Shown here: piece by piece, positions 1 to 7,339 of the stretch
How positions within the stretch are numbered: position 1 is the stretch's first letter
How the letters are laid out: each line of letters opens with the position of its first letter
NCBI GenBank assembly: GCA_035574275.1
Contig: DATLYY010000079.1
Location: 1-43,112, forward strand
Length of the DNA: 43,112 bases
Direction: 5' to 3'
Origin: Verrucomicrobiia bacterium
Lineage (GTDB): Bacteria; Zixibacteria; MSB-5A5; DSPP01
Position numbers and translations under genes: made by a program
The notes under the pieces: model-generated
Database searches by the model: none
Told to the model about the DNA's origin: nothing
What the model saw: the letters and a program-made list of their open reading frames with translations, nothing else

Positions 1-2419
1 TCTTCAAACGGTGGATAAACCGCCCCTGCCCTTCCCGCCGCTCGATTTCGTAGATGGAAACCCATCCCTCCGGCGCGGTGAAGCGCCCGCGCGCCAAGCA
101 GAAAAGGTAGTAGAACAGCTTGGCGGGCAGGAAAATTTTGACGTCGTGCACCACGGCCAGAAAGCGGTTTTTCTCTTCGGCCCCGTCCAGATAAACGGAA
201 TAGGAGCGCTTTTCCTCGGGAGGCCGGAGGAAAACCAGCTTTTGCCTTGGCTTTACCCCCAAAAGGCGGGCTTTTTGAAATACCGCCGCGCCGGTCTCGG
301 CGCCGAAAAGCTCGGCCAGCTTTTCCGGCCCCAATGCCGCCACATCCTCTGCGGCGGCAAAACCGAAATCCAGAAAGTGGTGAAACTGGTCGCGAAACAG
401 AAATTCGGAAAAGGCAAGCGCCAAATCCCGCAGGCGAGCCGGAAGCCCAAAGCGGGCCTCGAACGCCATCCCATCCAGTCGCGCCTCCCAGTCGGCGGGG
501 AGCGCCAGAAAACGGGCCAAATCCCGCGTGGTTTCCAAAACCCAGGAACTCCCCTCCGCCCAGAGGAGCAAATCCCCCGCCCCGGAGCGGTATTTCGCCT
601 CGATTTCCCGCAGGGGAATTTTCGATTTCCAATCCTCAAAGAGGGACAGGAAAAACAGCGTGCGGGCCGGAAAAGCCAACCCCGCGGAAATGGAACCGGA
701 GGCCGCCTCCTCCCAATTGCCCAACTCGGTGGAAACCGGCGCCCGGCCGGTGGAGGGCATTCGATAGTTCCCCTTTAAAGCTGCAAACCGCCCGGCCACA
801 TCGGAGAGTTCGTCCAAAGAGTAAATCAAGTCAAACAGCCGGTCGGCGGAAAGCCCGGAGGCGGTGCTCAAAAAATCGTACAGGAGGCAGTAACTCTCCA
901 CCGAAAATCCCGAAGAGGCCGCCAGTTTGCCGAGAGGAGTGGAAAATAACTTTCCCCGCTGGTTTTTCAGGAAGCCGACTGTTTCCAGCTCGGCCAGAAT
1001 TTCGGAAAGCCGTTCTTCCTCCAGACGGCTTTTCGGTTTTTTGAGATAGGTTTTTGAAATTTCATCCGCCGCGGAGACCGCGCCGGAGCTGACCAAGTCC
1101 AAAACGAGTTCCGGCGTGCACTCGGAGACGGGAAGTTCCGCCGAGCGCTGTCCCCGCAAAACGTAGCGCTGCCAGAAAAGCTCCTTTTCCAAAGGGGACC
1201 GGGCGATCAATATTGCCTTCCCTTCTTTTTCCAGCCCCAGCCGCCCGGCCCGCCCGGCCATGTTTTCGTACTCCATCAAGGAAATCGGCTGGGAAACCCA
1301 TTCGCCGGAAGCAGGGCCTTTTTCAAATTTCTCGGAATCGACAAAAACGGTGCCGGCGGGCAGATTAACCCCCCAGGCGAGTGTCGAAGTGGCCACAACC
1401 ACCCGGATTTCTCCGGAGCGGAACGCCTCTTCCACCGCCCGGCGCAGGGGGAAGAGCAAATCGGCGTGGTGGAAGGCCACGCCCCCTTCCAAAACCCGCC
1501 AGAGCCGCTCGGCGGAGTTGGAGAAAAGTCCCGTTTTGATTTTTTCCTTGGCAGCGGAGGCGGGCGGCAACCCGAGCCGTCCGGCAAGCCGCAAGGCCAG
1601 CTCTTCGCATTCCTTTTTGCTTTTGCGGAAGACCAAAATCTGCTCCCCTTCCGCCGTTTTTTTCTCGATGGATTTCAGCCAGAGCTCCTCTTCGGAAAGC
1701 TCCAAAACCTCCGGCCACCCCTCCTCCTGTTCCTCGCTGCCGGAATAGAACTTCAGCCGCCCCTCGGCCAAAACGCCCCGCTTGAGCGGCACGGGGCGGT
1801 GCACATCCTCGACGTATTGGCAGGAAAGCCAGCGGGCCAGTTCGGAGAAGTTGGCGACTCCGGCGGACAAGACGACAAGCTGCGGCCTTTTCGGATAGGC
1901 CAAAAATTTGAAAAATATCCTTTCCAGCACTTTTCCCCGTTCAGGGTCGAGTAAAAGCTGCCCTTCGTCCACGACGAGCAGACCCAAAGTCGAGAGAATA
2001 TCCAGTTTGCGCACCAAAAGTTGATTCAGTTTTTCGTAAATGACCACCGCCAAATCGAAATCCCCGCCTGCAAGAAGCGCATCGGACTGCGGATGGTCGC
2101 GGGTGGACAAAAGAACGCGCACGCCCAAATCGGCGTACCGTTTTTTGAAGGTAGCGACTTTTTCTTCCGCCAGCGCTTTCAAGGGCACGGCAAAAATCGT
2201 CTTTTTCCGTTCTTCGACGGCCTTCAAAAAAGCCAGCTCAGCCAAAAAGGTCTTTCCGGCGGAAGGGGGGGCCGAAATCCAAAGCGACTTCCCGCCAAAA
2301 AGCCCCTCCTCCAGTACCACGCGGGATTGCAGGGGCAAAAGATTCTCCCCCTGCGCCAACTTGACCCGCTCCAAGAATTGGGGCAATAGCCCATAACGCG
2401 ACAGATCGGAGAGTTTCAT
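1..2419 (-). CDS. Ski2-like superfamily II DNA/RNA helicase, 3' end cut off by window edge
   Basis: The reading frame is open from an ATG at 2419 to the left edge, giving at least 806 residues with no stop, so the C-terminus is missing. Visible motifs are Walker A (PPSAGKT, about residues 51-57), a motif Ia-like FAVPLKALAEEK, motif II as DEGQ (about 151-154), motif III as LSAGVAN, a motif V-like region TSTLAWGVNLPA, and motif VI ENMAGRAGR (about 385-393). The QxxGRAGR-type motif VI and the winged-helix-like region after it are typical of the Ski2/Hel308/Brr2 group, which unwinds DNA or RNA with ATP. The usual DExH histidine is glutamine here, and the usual SAT motif reads SAG. No Shine-Dalgarno precedes the ATG; a promoter -10 lies 9 nt upstream. 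It is divergent from the lipoprotein operon. The family is clear, but Hel308-like repair versus RNA work cannot be decided. Confidence 0.85.
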   Translation of the reverse strand, partial: MKLSDLSRYGLLPQFLERVKLAQGENLLPLQSRVVLEEGLFGGKSLWISAPPSAGKTFLAELAFLKAVEERKKTIFAVPLKALAEEKVATFKKRYADLGVRVLLSTRDHPQSDALLAGGDFDLAVVIYEKLNQLLVRKLDILSTLGLLVVDEGQLLLDPERGKVLERIFFKFLAYPKRPQLVVLSAGVANFSELARWLSCQYVEDVHRPVPLKRGVLAEGRLKFYSGSEEQEEGWPEVLELSEEELWLKSIEKKTAEGEQILVFRKSKKECEELALRLAGRLGLPPASAAKEKIKTGLFSNSAERLWRVLEGGVAFHHADLLFPLRRAVEEAFRSGEIRVVVATSTLAWGVNLPAGTVFVDSEKFEKGPASGEWVSQPISLMEYENMAGRAGRLGLEKEGKAILIARSPLEKELFWQRYVLRGQRSAELPVSECTPELVLDLVSSGAVSAADEISKTYLKKPKSRLEEERLSEILAELETVGFLKNQRGKLFSTPLGKLAASSGFSVESYCLLYDFLSTASGLSADRLFDLIYSLDELSDVAGRFAALKGNYRMPSTGRAPVSTELGNWEEAASGSISAGLAFPARTLFFLSLFEDWKSKIPLREIEAKYRSGAGDLLLWAEGSSWVLETTRDLARFLALPADWEARLDGMAFEARFGLPARLRDLALAFSEFLFRDQFHHFLDFGFAAAEDVAALGPEKLAELFGAETGAAVFQKARLLGVKPRQKLVFLRPPEEKRSYSVYLDGAEEKNRFLAVVHDVKIFLPAKLFYYLFCLARGRFTAPEGWVSIYEIERREGQGRFIHRLK

Positions 2420-2428
2420 ACTGAAGGG

Positions 2429-2457
2429 AATATAAAAAAATTCCCCAACCCTGTCAT
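2429..2457 (-). promoter_or_regulatory. Sigma70-like promoter of the helicase gene
   Basis: Read on the minus strand there is a -35 ATGACA (5 of 6 to consensus), a 17-nt spacer and a -10 TATATT (5 of 6). The -10 ends 9 nt before the ATG at 2419, so the transcript would start about 3 nt before the start codon and be essentially leaderless. No Shine-Dalgarno is visible, which agrees. Spacing and hexamers are seen directly; use in vivo is inferred. Confidence 0.55.
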
Positions 2458-2613
2458 CCGAACAGAAAGAGACCAGGACGGATAAATCTCCGGAATTATT
2501 CGAAAAGCCCCTTACGGGCCAGCCCTCTTTCCCTTCGAGGATAAAGGCAAGGATGCCAGACCAGCGGCCACTTTCCTCTTCCAAAACACCCCGAATGTAT
2601 TAGATTGTTGGTT

Positions 2614-3138
2614 GTGAGACGCGCCGTCGTTGTGATACTGGGGGTATTTATTTTGACCCTCGCTTGCGGCAAAAAGGAACAGAAGGCCGAAAAAGTGTAT
2701 CCCAAAAACTACCGGGAGATTTTGGCGGCCTCCGACGTGATAGAAATTCACGGCGAGACGGCGGATACGACGAAATTGAAGGACGACCGCACTGTGCTGG
2801 ACAATCTGGACTACATTTTGGCCAACAACACAAGAGTGGCGGTCAACTTCGGCGCCTACTGGTGCAAGGACTGCTACAAGTTCGACCCGTATTTTCGGGA
2901 AACCGCCGCCCGGCCGGAATACGGCGACGTGGTTTTTGCCTACGCCGAGGTGGATGGAACCCGGGGGAACGAAAATTTCCGCGACCGTTTCGCCCTTCCC
3001 GGCGTGCCCGTTGTGATGCTTTTTGAAAACGGGCAAGTGGTCGAAAAGAACGGCCAGCGGGGGATCCTCTTCGGCCAAAACGGGGACAAAACCCGGGAAG
3101 ATTTGGAGAATTTGCTGAAAACCTTTTTTGGAAGCTGA
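2614..3138 (+). CDS. Thioredoxin-fold lipoprotein with CxxC motif
   Basis: The protein starts with a lipoprotein signal (MRR, hydrophobic stretch, lipobox LTLAC), so it should be exported and lipid-anchored. A thioredoxin-like domain follows, with the redox motif WCKDC at about residues 85-89 inside NFGAYWCKDCYKFDP, and a cis-proline-like GVPVVMLF later. This resembles thiol-disulfide interchange proteins such as the C-terminal domain of DsbD. The GTG at 2614 is preferred because it gives a compact MRR signal peptide. A TTG at 2605 would add three residues. No Shine-Dalgarno is visible, and a possible -10 (TATTAG, 2598-2603) sits 10 nt upstream of the GTG. It is first in an operon; the next gene begins 1 nt after its stop. 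Disulfide reduction or isomerisation in the periplasm is likely, but the partner is unknown. Confidence 0.75.
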   Translation: MRRAVVVILGVFILTLACGKKEQKAEKVYPKNYREILAASDVIEIHGETADTTKLKDDRTVLDNLDYILANNTRVAVNFGAYWCKDCYKFDPYFRETAARPEYGDVVFAYAEVDGTRGNENFRDRFALPGVPVVMLFENGQVVEKNGQRGILFGQNGDKTREDLENLLKTFFGS

Positions 3139-3139
3139 C

Positions 3140-3688
3140 ATGTTCGGACTTTTCCCTTTTCTTCTTTTTTTGCAGATGCTATCCCCGGAACCGGGGGAGG
3201 ACACCGCCGGGGGGGGGACGCTCCGTTTCGTCCAGCCGGTTTTTAAAAACGTCCCGCCGCAGGTCTTCATTTTCAAGCCGGGGGCGGGGCCGTACGACAG
3301 CGTGGCCAACGAATTTGACGATCTGATAAAATATATGGCGGAACACCGAATCCCCGGGCAGCTGGCGGCGGTTTTTTACGACGACCCGGCCAAAGTCCCG
3401 GCCGAATCGCTCCGCTGGGAGGCGGGGGTGATTACCAACCAGCCCCCGCTCCACACCGAACCGTACACGCAGAAAATCATCTCCGGTCGCCGGGCCGCCA
3501 GCTTGATTGTGGACGGCTTGCCGGGGCAGAACCATTCCCGATACGCCGGAATGCAGGGGTTCATCCGCCAGCGCCGCCATATTTTCAAGCCGCCCGCGAT
3601 GGAGATTCTGCTCCAGCCGCAAACCGAGGCCGCCGGCCCGAAAACGGAAATTTTGCTGCCCGTGCAGCAGCTAAGGAGGGGAAAATGA
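3140..3688 (+). CDS. GyrI-like (AraC effector-binding-type) domain protein, probably exported
   Basis: This is a protein of about 182 residues with a hydrophobic N-terminus (MFGLFPFLLFLQML), which looks like a signal peptide or membrane anchor. After that, the body (PQVFIFKPGAGPYDSV, AEHRIPGQLAAVFYDDP, EAGVIT, then a GLPGQNHSRYAGMQGF segment) matches the layout of the GyrI-like small-molecule-binding or SOUL-like fold: a short strand, a helix with AEHRI, and a DDP loop. Family members bind ligands or heme-like molecules; no ligand can be named here. The ATG follows the preceding stop by 1 nt, and the 3' end overlaps the next start in an ATGA, so the genes are translationally coupled. The fold assignment is by motif memory and moderately sure; the function is unknown. 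Confidence 0.6.
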   Translation: MFGLFPFLLFLQMLSPEPGEDTAGGGTLRFVQPVFKNVPPQVFIFKPGAGPYDSVANEFDDLIKYMAEHRIPGQLAAVFYDDPAKVPAESLRWEAGVITNQPPLHTEPYTQKIISGRRAASLIVDGLPGQNHSRYAGMQGFIRQRRHIFKPPAMEILLQPQTEAAGPKTEILLPVQQLRRGK

Positions 3689-4038
3689 AATGGGAATTGA
3701 AACGAATCGATCTGGCCTCGCTCGCGAAGGTGGCTCTTTTCCTGAACGCCACCCTCGGATTCATCATCGGCATCCCGATCGGCTTTTTCATCTACCTCGG
3801 CTCAATGCTGCCCGGGATGGAGGAAAATCCGATCCCGCAGGGGCTGGCGCTTTTCTTCCCCTTCATTTTGATGTTCGTCTACGGCATCATCAACACCATC
3901 ACCGCCGTTCTGGCCGGGCTTTTCTATAATTTGGTCGGCCATCTTTTCGGCGGCCTGGAAATGGAATTGAAGGAGGTTGCGCCCAAAACGACTTCTTCGA
4001 TGACTTCTTCCGGCCCGATGGACCTTTCCTCCCTATGA
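3685..4038 (+). CDS. Small two-helix membrane protein, DUF3566-like
   Basis: The protein has 117 residues and two clear membrane segments (about 13-40, ALFLNATLGFIIGIPIGFFI; and about 52-82, LALFFPFILMFVYGIINTI). The last about 30 residues are polar and Ser/Thr-rich. The N-terminal pattern MKWELKRIDLASLAKVALF followed by a membrane helix resembles DUF3566-type proteins, whose role is unknown. The start overlaps the previous stop (ATGA at 3685), a GGAGGGG-like site lies just upstream (AAGGAGGGGAAA), and the 3' end again overlaps gltX in an ATGA. It is therefore the third gene of a tightly coupled operon. No function can be given beyond an inner-membrane location. Confidence 0.65.
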   Translation: MKWELKRIDLASLAKVALFLNATLGFIIGIPIGFFIYLGSMLPGMEENPIPQGLALFFPFILMFVYGIINTITAVLAGLFYNLVGHLFGGLEMELKEVAPKTTSSMTSSGPMDLSSL

Positions 4039-5489
4039 GCGATGTCCGCGTCCGCATCGCCCCCTCCCCTTCCGGCTTTCTGCACGTCGGCACGGCCCGA
4101 ACGGCGGTGTACAATTTCCTTTTCGCCCGGCACCACGGCGGAAAATTCATTTTGCGGATCGAGGATACCGACACGGCCAGAAGCTCGGAAGAAATGGTTT
4201 CCGTGATTCTGGAAGGGTTGAAGTGGCTGGGGCTGGACTGGGACGAGGGGCCGATTTTCCAATCCCAGCGCAATGAACTGTACAAAGAATGGGGGAAAAA
4301 ACTCTCGGAAAGCGGGCAGGCCTATTGGTGTTTCTGCACGCCGGAGGAGCTGGAGGAAAGGCGCCGCTCGGCGATGGCCCAAAAAATTGCCTGGAAATAC
4401 GACCGGAAATGCTCAAAGCTAACCCCCGAGGAAGTGGAGGCGAACAAAAAAGCCGGCAAGGGGGCCGCCCTGCGTCTGAAAGTGCCGGAGGGGAAAACGA
4501 GCTTCAAGGATTTGGTCAGCGGGGAACTGGAACGGGAAAACGCCGACATCGAGGATATGGTCTGCCTCCGCTCGGACGGCCGCCCCACCTACAACTTCGC
4601 CGTGGTGGTGGATGATTACGACATGAAAATTTCCCACGTCATCCGCGGCAACGACCATATTTCCAACACCTTCAAGCAGATTCTGCTCTACCGCGCCTTA
4701 AACCTTCCCACACCGGAGTTCGCCCATTTGCCCTTGATTCTCGGGGCGGATAAAAAAAAGGTCTCCAAGCGGGAGGGGGCCGTCGCCGTCACCGATTACC
4801 GGGATTTGGGCTACTTTCCCGAAACGATGCTCAATTTTCTGGCTTTGCTTGGCTGGTCGCCGGGGGACGGCCGGGAGATTATGACCAAGGAGGAGCTCAT
4901 CGCCGCTTTCACCATCGAGCGGGTGAACACCGCCAATCCGGTTTTCGACGAGCAGAAACTGGAATGGATGAACGGCGAGTACATCCGCCGATTCCCGGAC
5001 GAGGAACTTTTGGAACGCGTCTTTCCATTCTTTGAAAAAGCCGGCTTGGTCAAGCCGGATATGAAAACGGCCCTGCGCGGCTATCTTCTAAAAGTCATCT
5101 CGCTTTTGAAGGAACGCTGCCGGCTTTTGACCGATTTTCCCGCTTTGGGCGACTATTTCTTCAAGGAGGAATTTGACTACGACCCGAAGGGAACCGAAAA
5201 GCAATTCGCCGACCCCAAAGCCGCCGACCGTTTGGCGAAAGTCATCAACGCCTGGCGAGAATTGGAACCCTTCACCAAGGGGACGACCGAGGACGCGCTC
5301 CGGGTTCTCTCCGAACGGGAGGGAGAAAAAGCGGCCGCCTTCATCCATCCCATCCGCCTGGCGATAACCGGCAAGACGATGGGCCCGGCCCTTTTTGACA
5401 TCGTGGAAGCGCTCGGACGCGAACGGGTGCTTGCGCGTCTTTCCCGCGCCACGGCCTTCATCAAAACTCGCATCGCTTCCCCGGCGTAA
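4035..5489 (+). CDS. gltX: Glutamyl-tRNA synthetase
   Basis: GltX charges tRNA-Glu with glutamate using ATP. The 484-residue protein carries the class I signature PSPSGFLHVGTAR (HIGH-type motif HVGT at about residues 17-20) and the KMSKS-type loop KKKVSKREG at about 241-249. It also has the zinc-binding CFC (about 98-100) with the later YDRKC of the SWIM-type site, and the GNDHISNT and LPLILG motifs of bacterial GluRS. Length is normal for the family. The start overlaps the preceding stop by 4 nt (ATGA). A tRNA-Gln gene lies 76 bp downstream. No glutaminyl-tRNA synthetase is seen in the window, so the enzyme could also be a non-discriminating GluRS feeding GatCAB; the sequence alone does not settle this. 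Confidence 0.97.
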   Translation: MSDVRVRIAPSPSGFLHVGTARTAVYNFLFARHHGGKFILRIEDTDTARSSEEMVSVILEGLKWLGLDWDEGPIFQSQRNELYKEWGKKLSESGQAYWCFCTPEELEERRRSAMAQKIAWKYDRKCSKLTPEEVEANKKAGKGAALRLKVPEGKTSFKDLVSGELERENADIEDMVCLRSDGRPTYNFAVVVDDYDMKISHVIRGNDHISNTFKQILLYRALNLPTPEFAHLPLILGADKKKVSKREGAVAVTDYRDLGYFPETMLNFLALLGWSPGDGREIMTKEELIAAFTIERVNTANPVFDEQKLEWMNGEYIRRFPDEELLERVFPFFEKAGLVKPDMKTALRGYLLKVISLLKERCRLLTDFPALGDYFFKEEFDYDPKGTEKQFADPKAADRLAKVINAWRELEPFTKGTTEDALRVLSEREGEKAAAFIHPIRLAITGKTMGPALFDIVEALGRERVLARLSRATAFIKTRIASPA

Positions 5490-5496
5490 GAAGCTT

Positions 5497-5523
5497 TTGC
5501 CCCCGTTCGACCGGAAGGGGCAA
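5497..5523 (+). terminator. Hairpin after gltX, weak terminator candidate
   Basis: TTGCCCC (5497-5503) pairs with GGGGCAA (5517-5523) around a loop that can form a smaller CCG/CGG stem. No T-run follows, so it is a poor intrinsic terminator. It may be a processing or pausing hairpin between gltX and the tRNA gene. Confidence 0.3.
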
Positions 5524-5526
5524 TCC

Positions 5527-5554
5527 TTGACAACTTCCCTCCGTATTTTAACTT
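5527..5554 (+). promoter_or_regulatory. Promoter of tRNA-Gln
   Basis: A perfect -35 TTGACA (5527-5532) is followed after 16 nt by a TAACTT -10 (5549-5554). The predicted start is about 5561, a few bases before the tRNA at 5566. The same TAACTT hexamer serves as -10 for the membrane-protein gene at 10011. Confidence 0.6.
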
Positions 5555-5565
5555 GGGATGCCCAC

Positions 5566-5639
5566 TGGGAGATCGTCCAACGGTAGGACATATGGCTCTG
5601 GACCATAGAATCGGGGTTCGAATCCCTGTCTCCCAGCCA
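5566..5639 (+). tRNA. tRNA-Gln (anticodon CTG), CCA end encoded
   Basis: All cloverleaf parts can be drawn: acceptor TGGGAGA pairing with TCTCCCA, D-stem GTCC/GGAC, anticodon stem TATGG/CCATA around the loop CTCTGGA with anticodon CTG, and a T-arm containing GGTTCGAAT. The discriminator is G and CCA is encoded (5637-5639). It reads CAG codons (Gln). It has its own TTGACA promoter and sits between gltX and an rRNA pseudouridine synthase gene. Confidence 0.95.
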
Positions 5640-5673
5640 ATTTTACAGTCCGCGGCCATTTGAGACGGTTTTG

Positions 5674-6267
5674 ATGAAGTCCCGAACCCCAAGACCCAAA
5701 TTCAAATCGGCGAAGCAATACATTCTTTTCAACAAACCCTACGCCGTTCTTTGCCAGTTTTCTCCGGAAGGGGAAAAACAGACGCTCAAAGATTTTCTTT
5801 CCCTTCCCAAAGACGTCTATCCCGTAGGGAGATTGGATTACGAAAGCGAGGGGCTTTTGCTTTTGACCAACGACACGGACATAAAAAACCAGCTCACCCA
5901 TCCAAAATTCGGCCATCCAAAAACCTATCTAACGCAGGTCGAACGCCTTCCCGCCGAGGAAGCCCTCGATAAATTGCGCCGCGGGGTGATGATTGAGGGG
6001 GCCCCAACAAAACCGGCCGAGGTGGAACTGCTGAACGAAGAACCGGCCCTTCCGCCCCGCCCGGTTCCGATTCGGTTTAGAAAAAACATCCCTACGGCCT
6101 GGCTTAAAATCACCATACGGGAGGGGAGAAACCGGCAGGTCAGGAAAATGACCGCCGCCGTGGGCCACCCCACGCTCCGGCTGGTGCGCATCCGGATTGC
6201 CAATTTGGAAATGGGGGACCTGCAGCCGGGGGAGCAAAGAAAAGTGGAGCGAAAAGAGATTTTTTGA
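5674..6267 (+). CDS. rluE: RluE-like 23S rRNA pseudouridine synthase without S4 domain
   Basis: The protein of about 197 residues isomerises uridine to pseudouridine in rRNA. It belongs to the RsuA/RluB/E/F family: the motif FNKPYAVLCQF near the start, the catalytic loop VGRLDYESEGLLLLTND with the essential aspartate of GRLD, the LTHP and KTYL(T)QVE segments, and the C-terminal REGRNRQVRKM and HPTLRLVRIRI motifs. It lacks the N-terminal S4 RNA-binding domain of RsuA and RluB, and this plus its length points to the RluE type (U2457 in E. coli). A TTG immediately upstream (5671) could also serve as start; ATG 5674 is preferred. It lies 34 bp after tRNA-Gln, continuing the translation theme of the region. 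The exact target uridine is inferred. Confidence 0.85.
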   Translation: MKSRTPRPKFKSAKQYILFNKPYAVLCQFSPEGEKQTLKDFLSLPKDVYPVGRLDYESEGLLLLTNDTDIKNQLTHPKFGHPKTYLTQVERLPAEEALDKLRRGVMIEGAPTKPAEVELLNEEPALPPRPVPIRFRKNIPTAWLKITIREGRNRQVRKMTAAVGHPTLRLVRIRIANLEMGDLQPGEQRKVERKEIF

Positions 6268-6308
6268 TATTATCTTGATTCACCGGCTCGAAAAGGAGAA
6301 AAGAACCG

Positions 6309-6764
6309 ATGCAAAGCAAAGCTAAAACCGTAAAGGAGTATTTGAACGAACTCCCGCCGGACAGGAAGGCGGCCATCTCCGCGGTGCGGGAGGTGATTTT
6401 GAAAAACCTGCCCAAAGGATGCGAAGAGACGATACAGTATGGAATGATTGGCTACGTCATCCCCCACCGGGTCTATCCCGCCGGCTATCACTGCGACCCG
6501 AAACAGCCGCTCCCCTTTATCTGCCTCGCCTCGCAGAAAAACCATATGGCCATATACCTGATGAACATCTATATGAACAAAGCCAGCGAGGATTGGTTCA
6601 AGAAAGCCTACAAGGCCGCGGGCAAAAAGCTGGATATGGGAAAATCCTGCATCCGCTTCAAAAAAGAGGAGGATTTGGCGTTGGATGTAATCGGCCAGGC
6701 GGTTGCCCGGCAGTCGGTGAAAGAGTACATCGCGCTCTACGAAAAAAACAAGCCCCGTAAATGA
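6309..6764 (+). CDS. DUF1801 family protein (YdhG-like)
   Basis: A 151-residue soluble protein. The pattern VKEYLNELPPDRKAAISAVREVILKNLPKGCEETIQYGMIGYVIP, then QKNHMAIYLM and GKSCIRFKKEEDL, is that of DUF1801 (a YdhG/frataxin-like fold). Some family members have been linked to iron or stress functions, but none of that can be read here. A clear Shine-Dalgarno (AAAAGGAG, 11 nt before the ATG) sets the start. The 3' end overlaps the next gene (ATGA at 6761), which is a YdeI-type gene. The two families often lie side by side or fused, so they probably act together. Function unknown. Confidence 0.8.
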   Translation: MQSKAKTVKEYLNELPPDRKAAISAVREVILKNLPKGCEETIQYGMIGYVIPHRVYPAGYHCDPKQPLPFICLASQKNHMAIYLMNIYMNKASEDWFKKAYKAAGKKLDMGKSCIRFKKEEDLALDVIGQAVARQSVKEYIALYEKNKPRK

Positions 6765-7339
6765 CCGTCAAAAACAACTTTAAAATACATGCTTTCAAGA
6801 CCGCCAAGGACTGGAAAAAATGGCTGGAAAAAAACCACGCCAAGTCGCTGGGCATCTGGCTCCGGTTTTTCAAAAAGGGTTCCGGAATTCCCTCGGTGAC
6901 CTACGCCGAGGCGCTGGACGAGGCGCTCTGCTACGGCTGGATTGACAGCCAGCTCCAGAAATACGACGAGGTCTCCTACCTGCAAAAATTCACCCCCCGA
7001 AGGCCCAAAAGCCCCTGGTCGAAACGGAATATCGAGCATGTTGCCCGGCTGGAAAAAGAAGGGCGGATGCGGCCCGCCGGGAAACGGGAGGTGGAAGCCG
7101 CCCGTGCCGACGGCCGCTGGGAGGTGGCCTACGACTCCTCCGGCACGATGGAACTCCCCGCCGATTTTTTGAAAGAACTTTCCAAAAACAAAAAGGCCAA
7201 AGCGTTTTTTGAGAAATTGAACCGCGCGAACACCTATGCCATCGCCTGGCGACTGCAGACGGCCAAAAGACCGGAGACCCGAAAGCGGCGGATGAAAGCG
7301 CTGCTTGAAATGCTCAAGACAGGGAAAAAACTGCACTAA
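6761..7339 (+). CDS. YdeI/OmpD-associated family protein
   Basis: A 192-residue soluble protein with typical YdeI-family features: WKKWLEKNHAKSLGIWLRFFKKGSG, then VTYAEALDEALCYGWIDSQ, then FTPRRPKSPWSKRNIEHVARLEKEGRM, and a C-terminal helix region with RANTYAIAWRLQTAKRPETRKRR. In enterobacteria the family was linked to bacteriocin resistance and peptide tolerance, but its biochemistry is unclear. Translation is coupled to the upstream DUF1801 gene by the ATGA overlap, and to the downstream aldo/keto reductase, whose ATG overlaps its stop (TAATG). A shared operon is likely; a shared pathway is not shown. Confidence 0.8.
   Translation: MTVKNNFKIHAFKTAKDWKKWLEKNHAKSLGIWLRFFKKGSGIPSVTYAEALDEALCYGWIDSQLQKYDEVSYLQKFTPRRPKSPWSKRNIEHVARLEKEGRMRPAGKREVEAARADGRWEVAYDSSGTMELPADFLKELSKNKKAKAFFEKLNRANTYAIAWRLQTAKRPETRKRRMKALLEMLKTGKKLH

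Noticed and set aside
11-1954. Long plus-strand open frames (e.g. 11-778, 247-1044, 1260-1748)
   Set aside because: They are antisense shadows of the helicase gene, rich in Pro/Arg/Ser low-complexity sequence, with no ribosome site or family pattern.
2420-2604. Riboswitch in the divergent region before the lipoprotein gene
   Set aside because: A GGATAAAGGCAAGGATGCCAG stretch suggested structure, but I could not match any known riboswitch core and no expression platform is evident.
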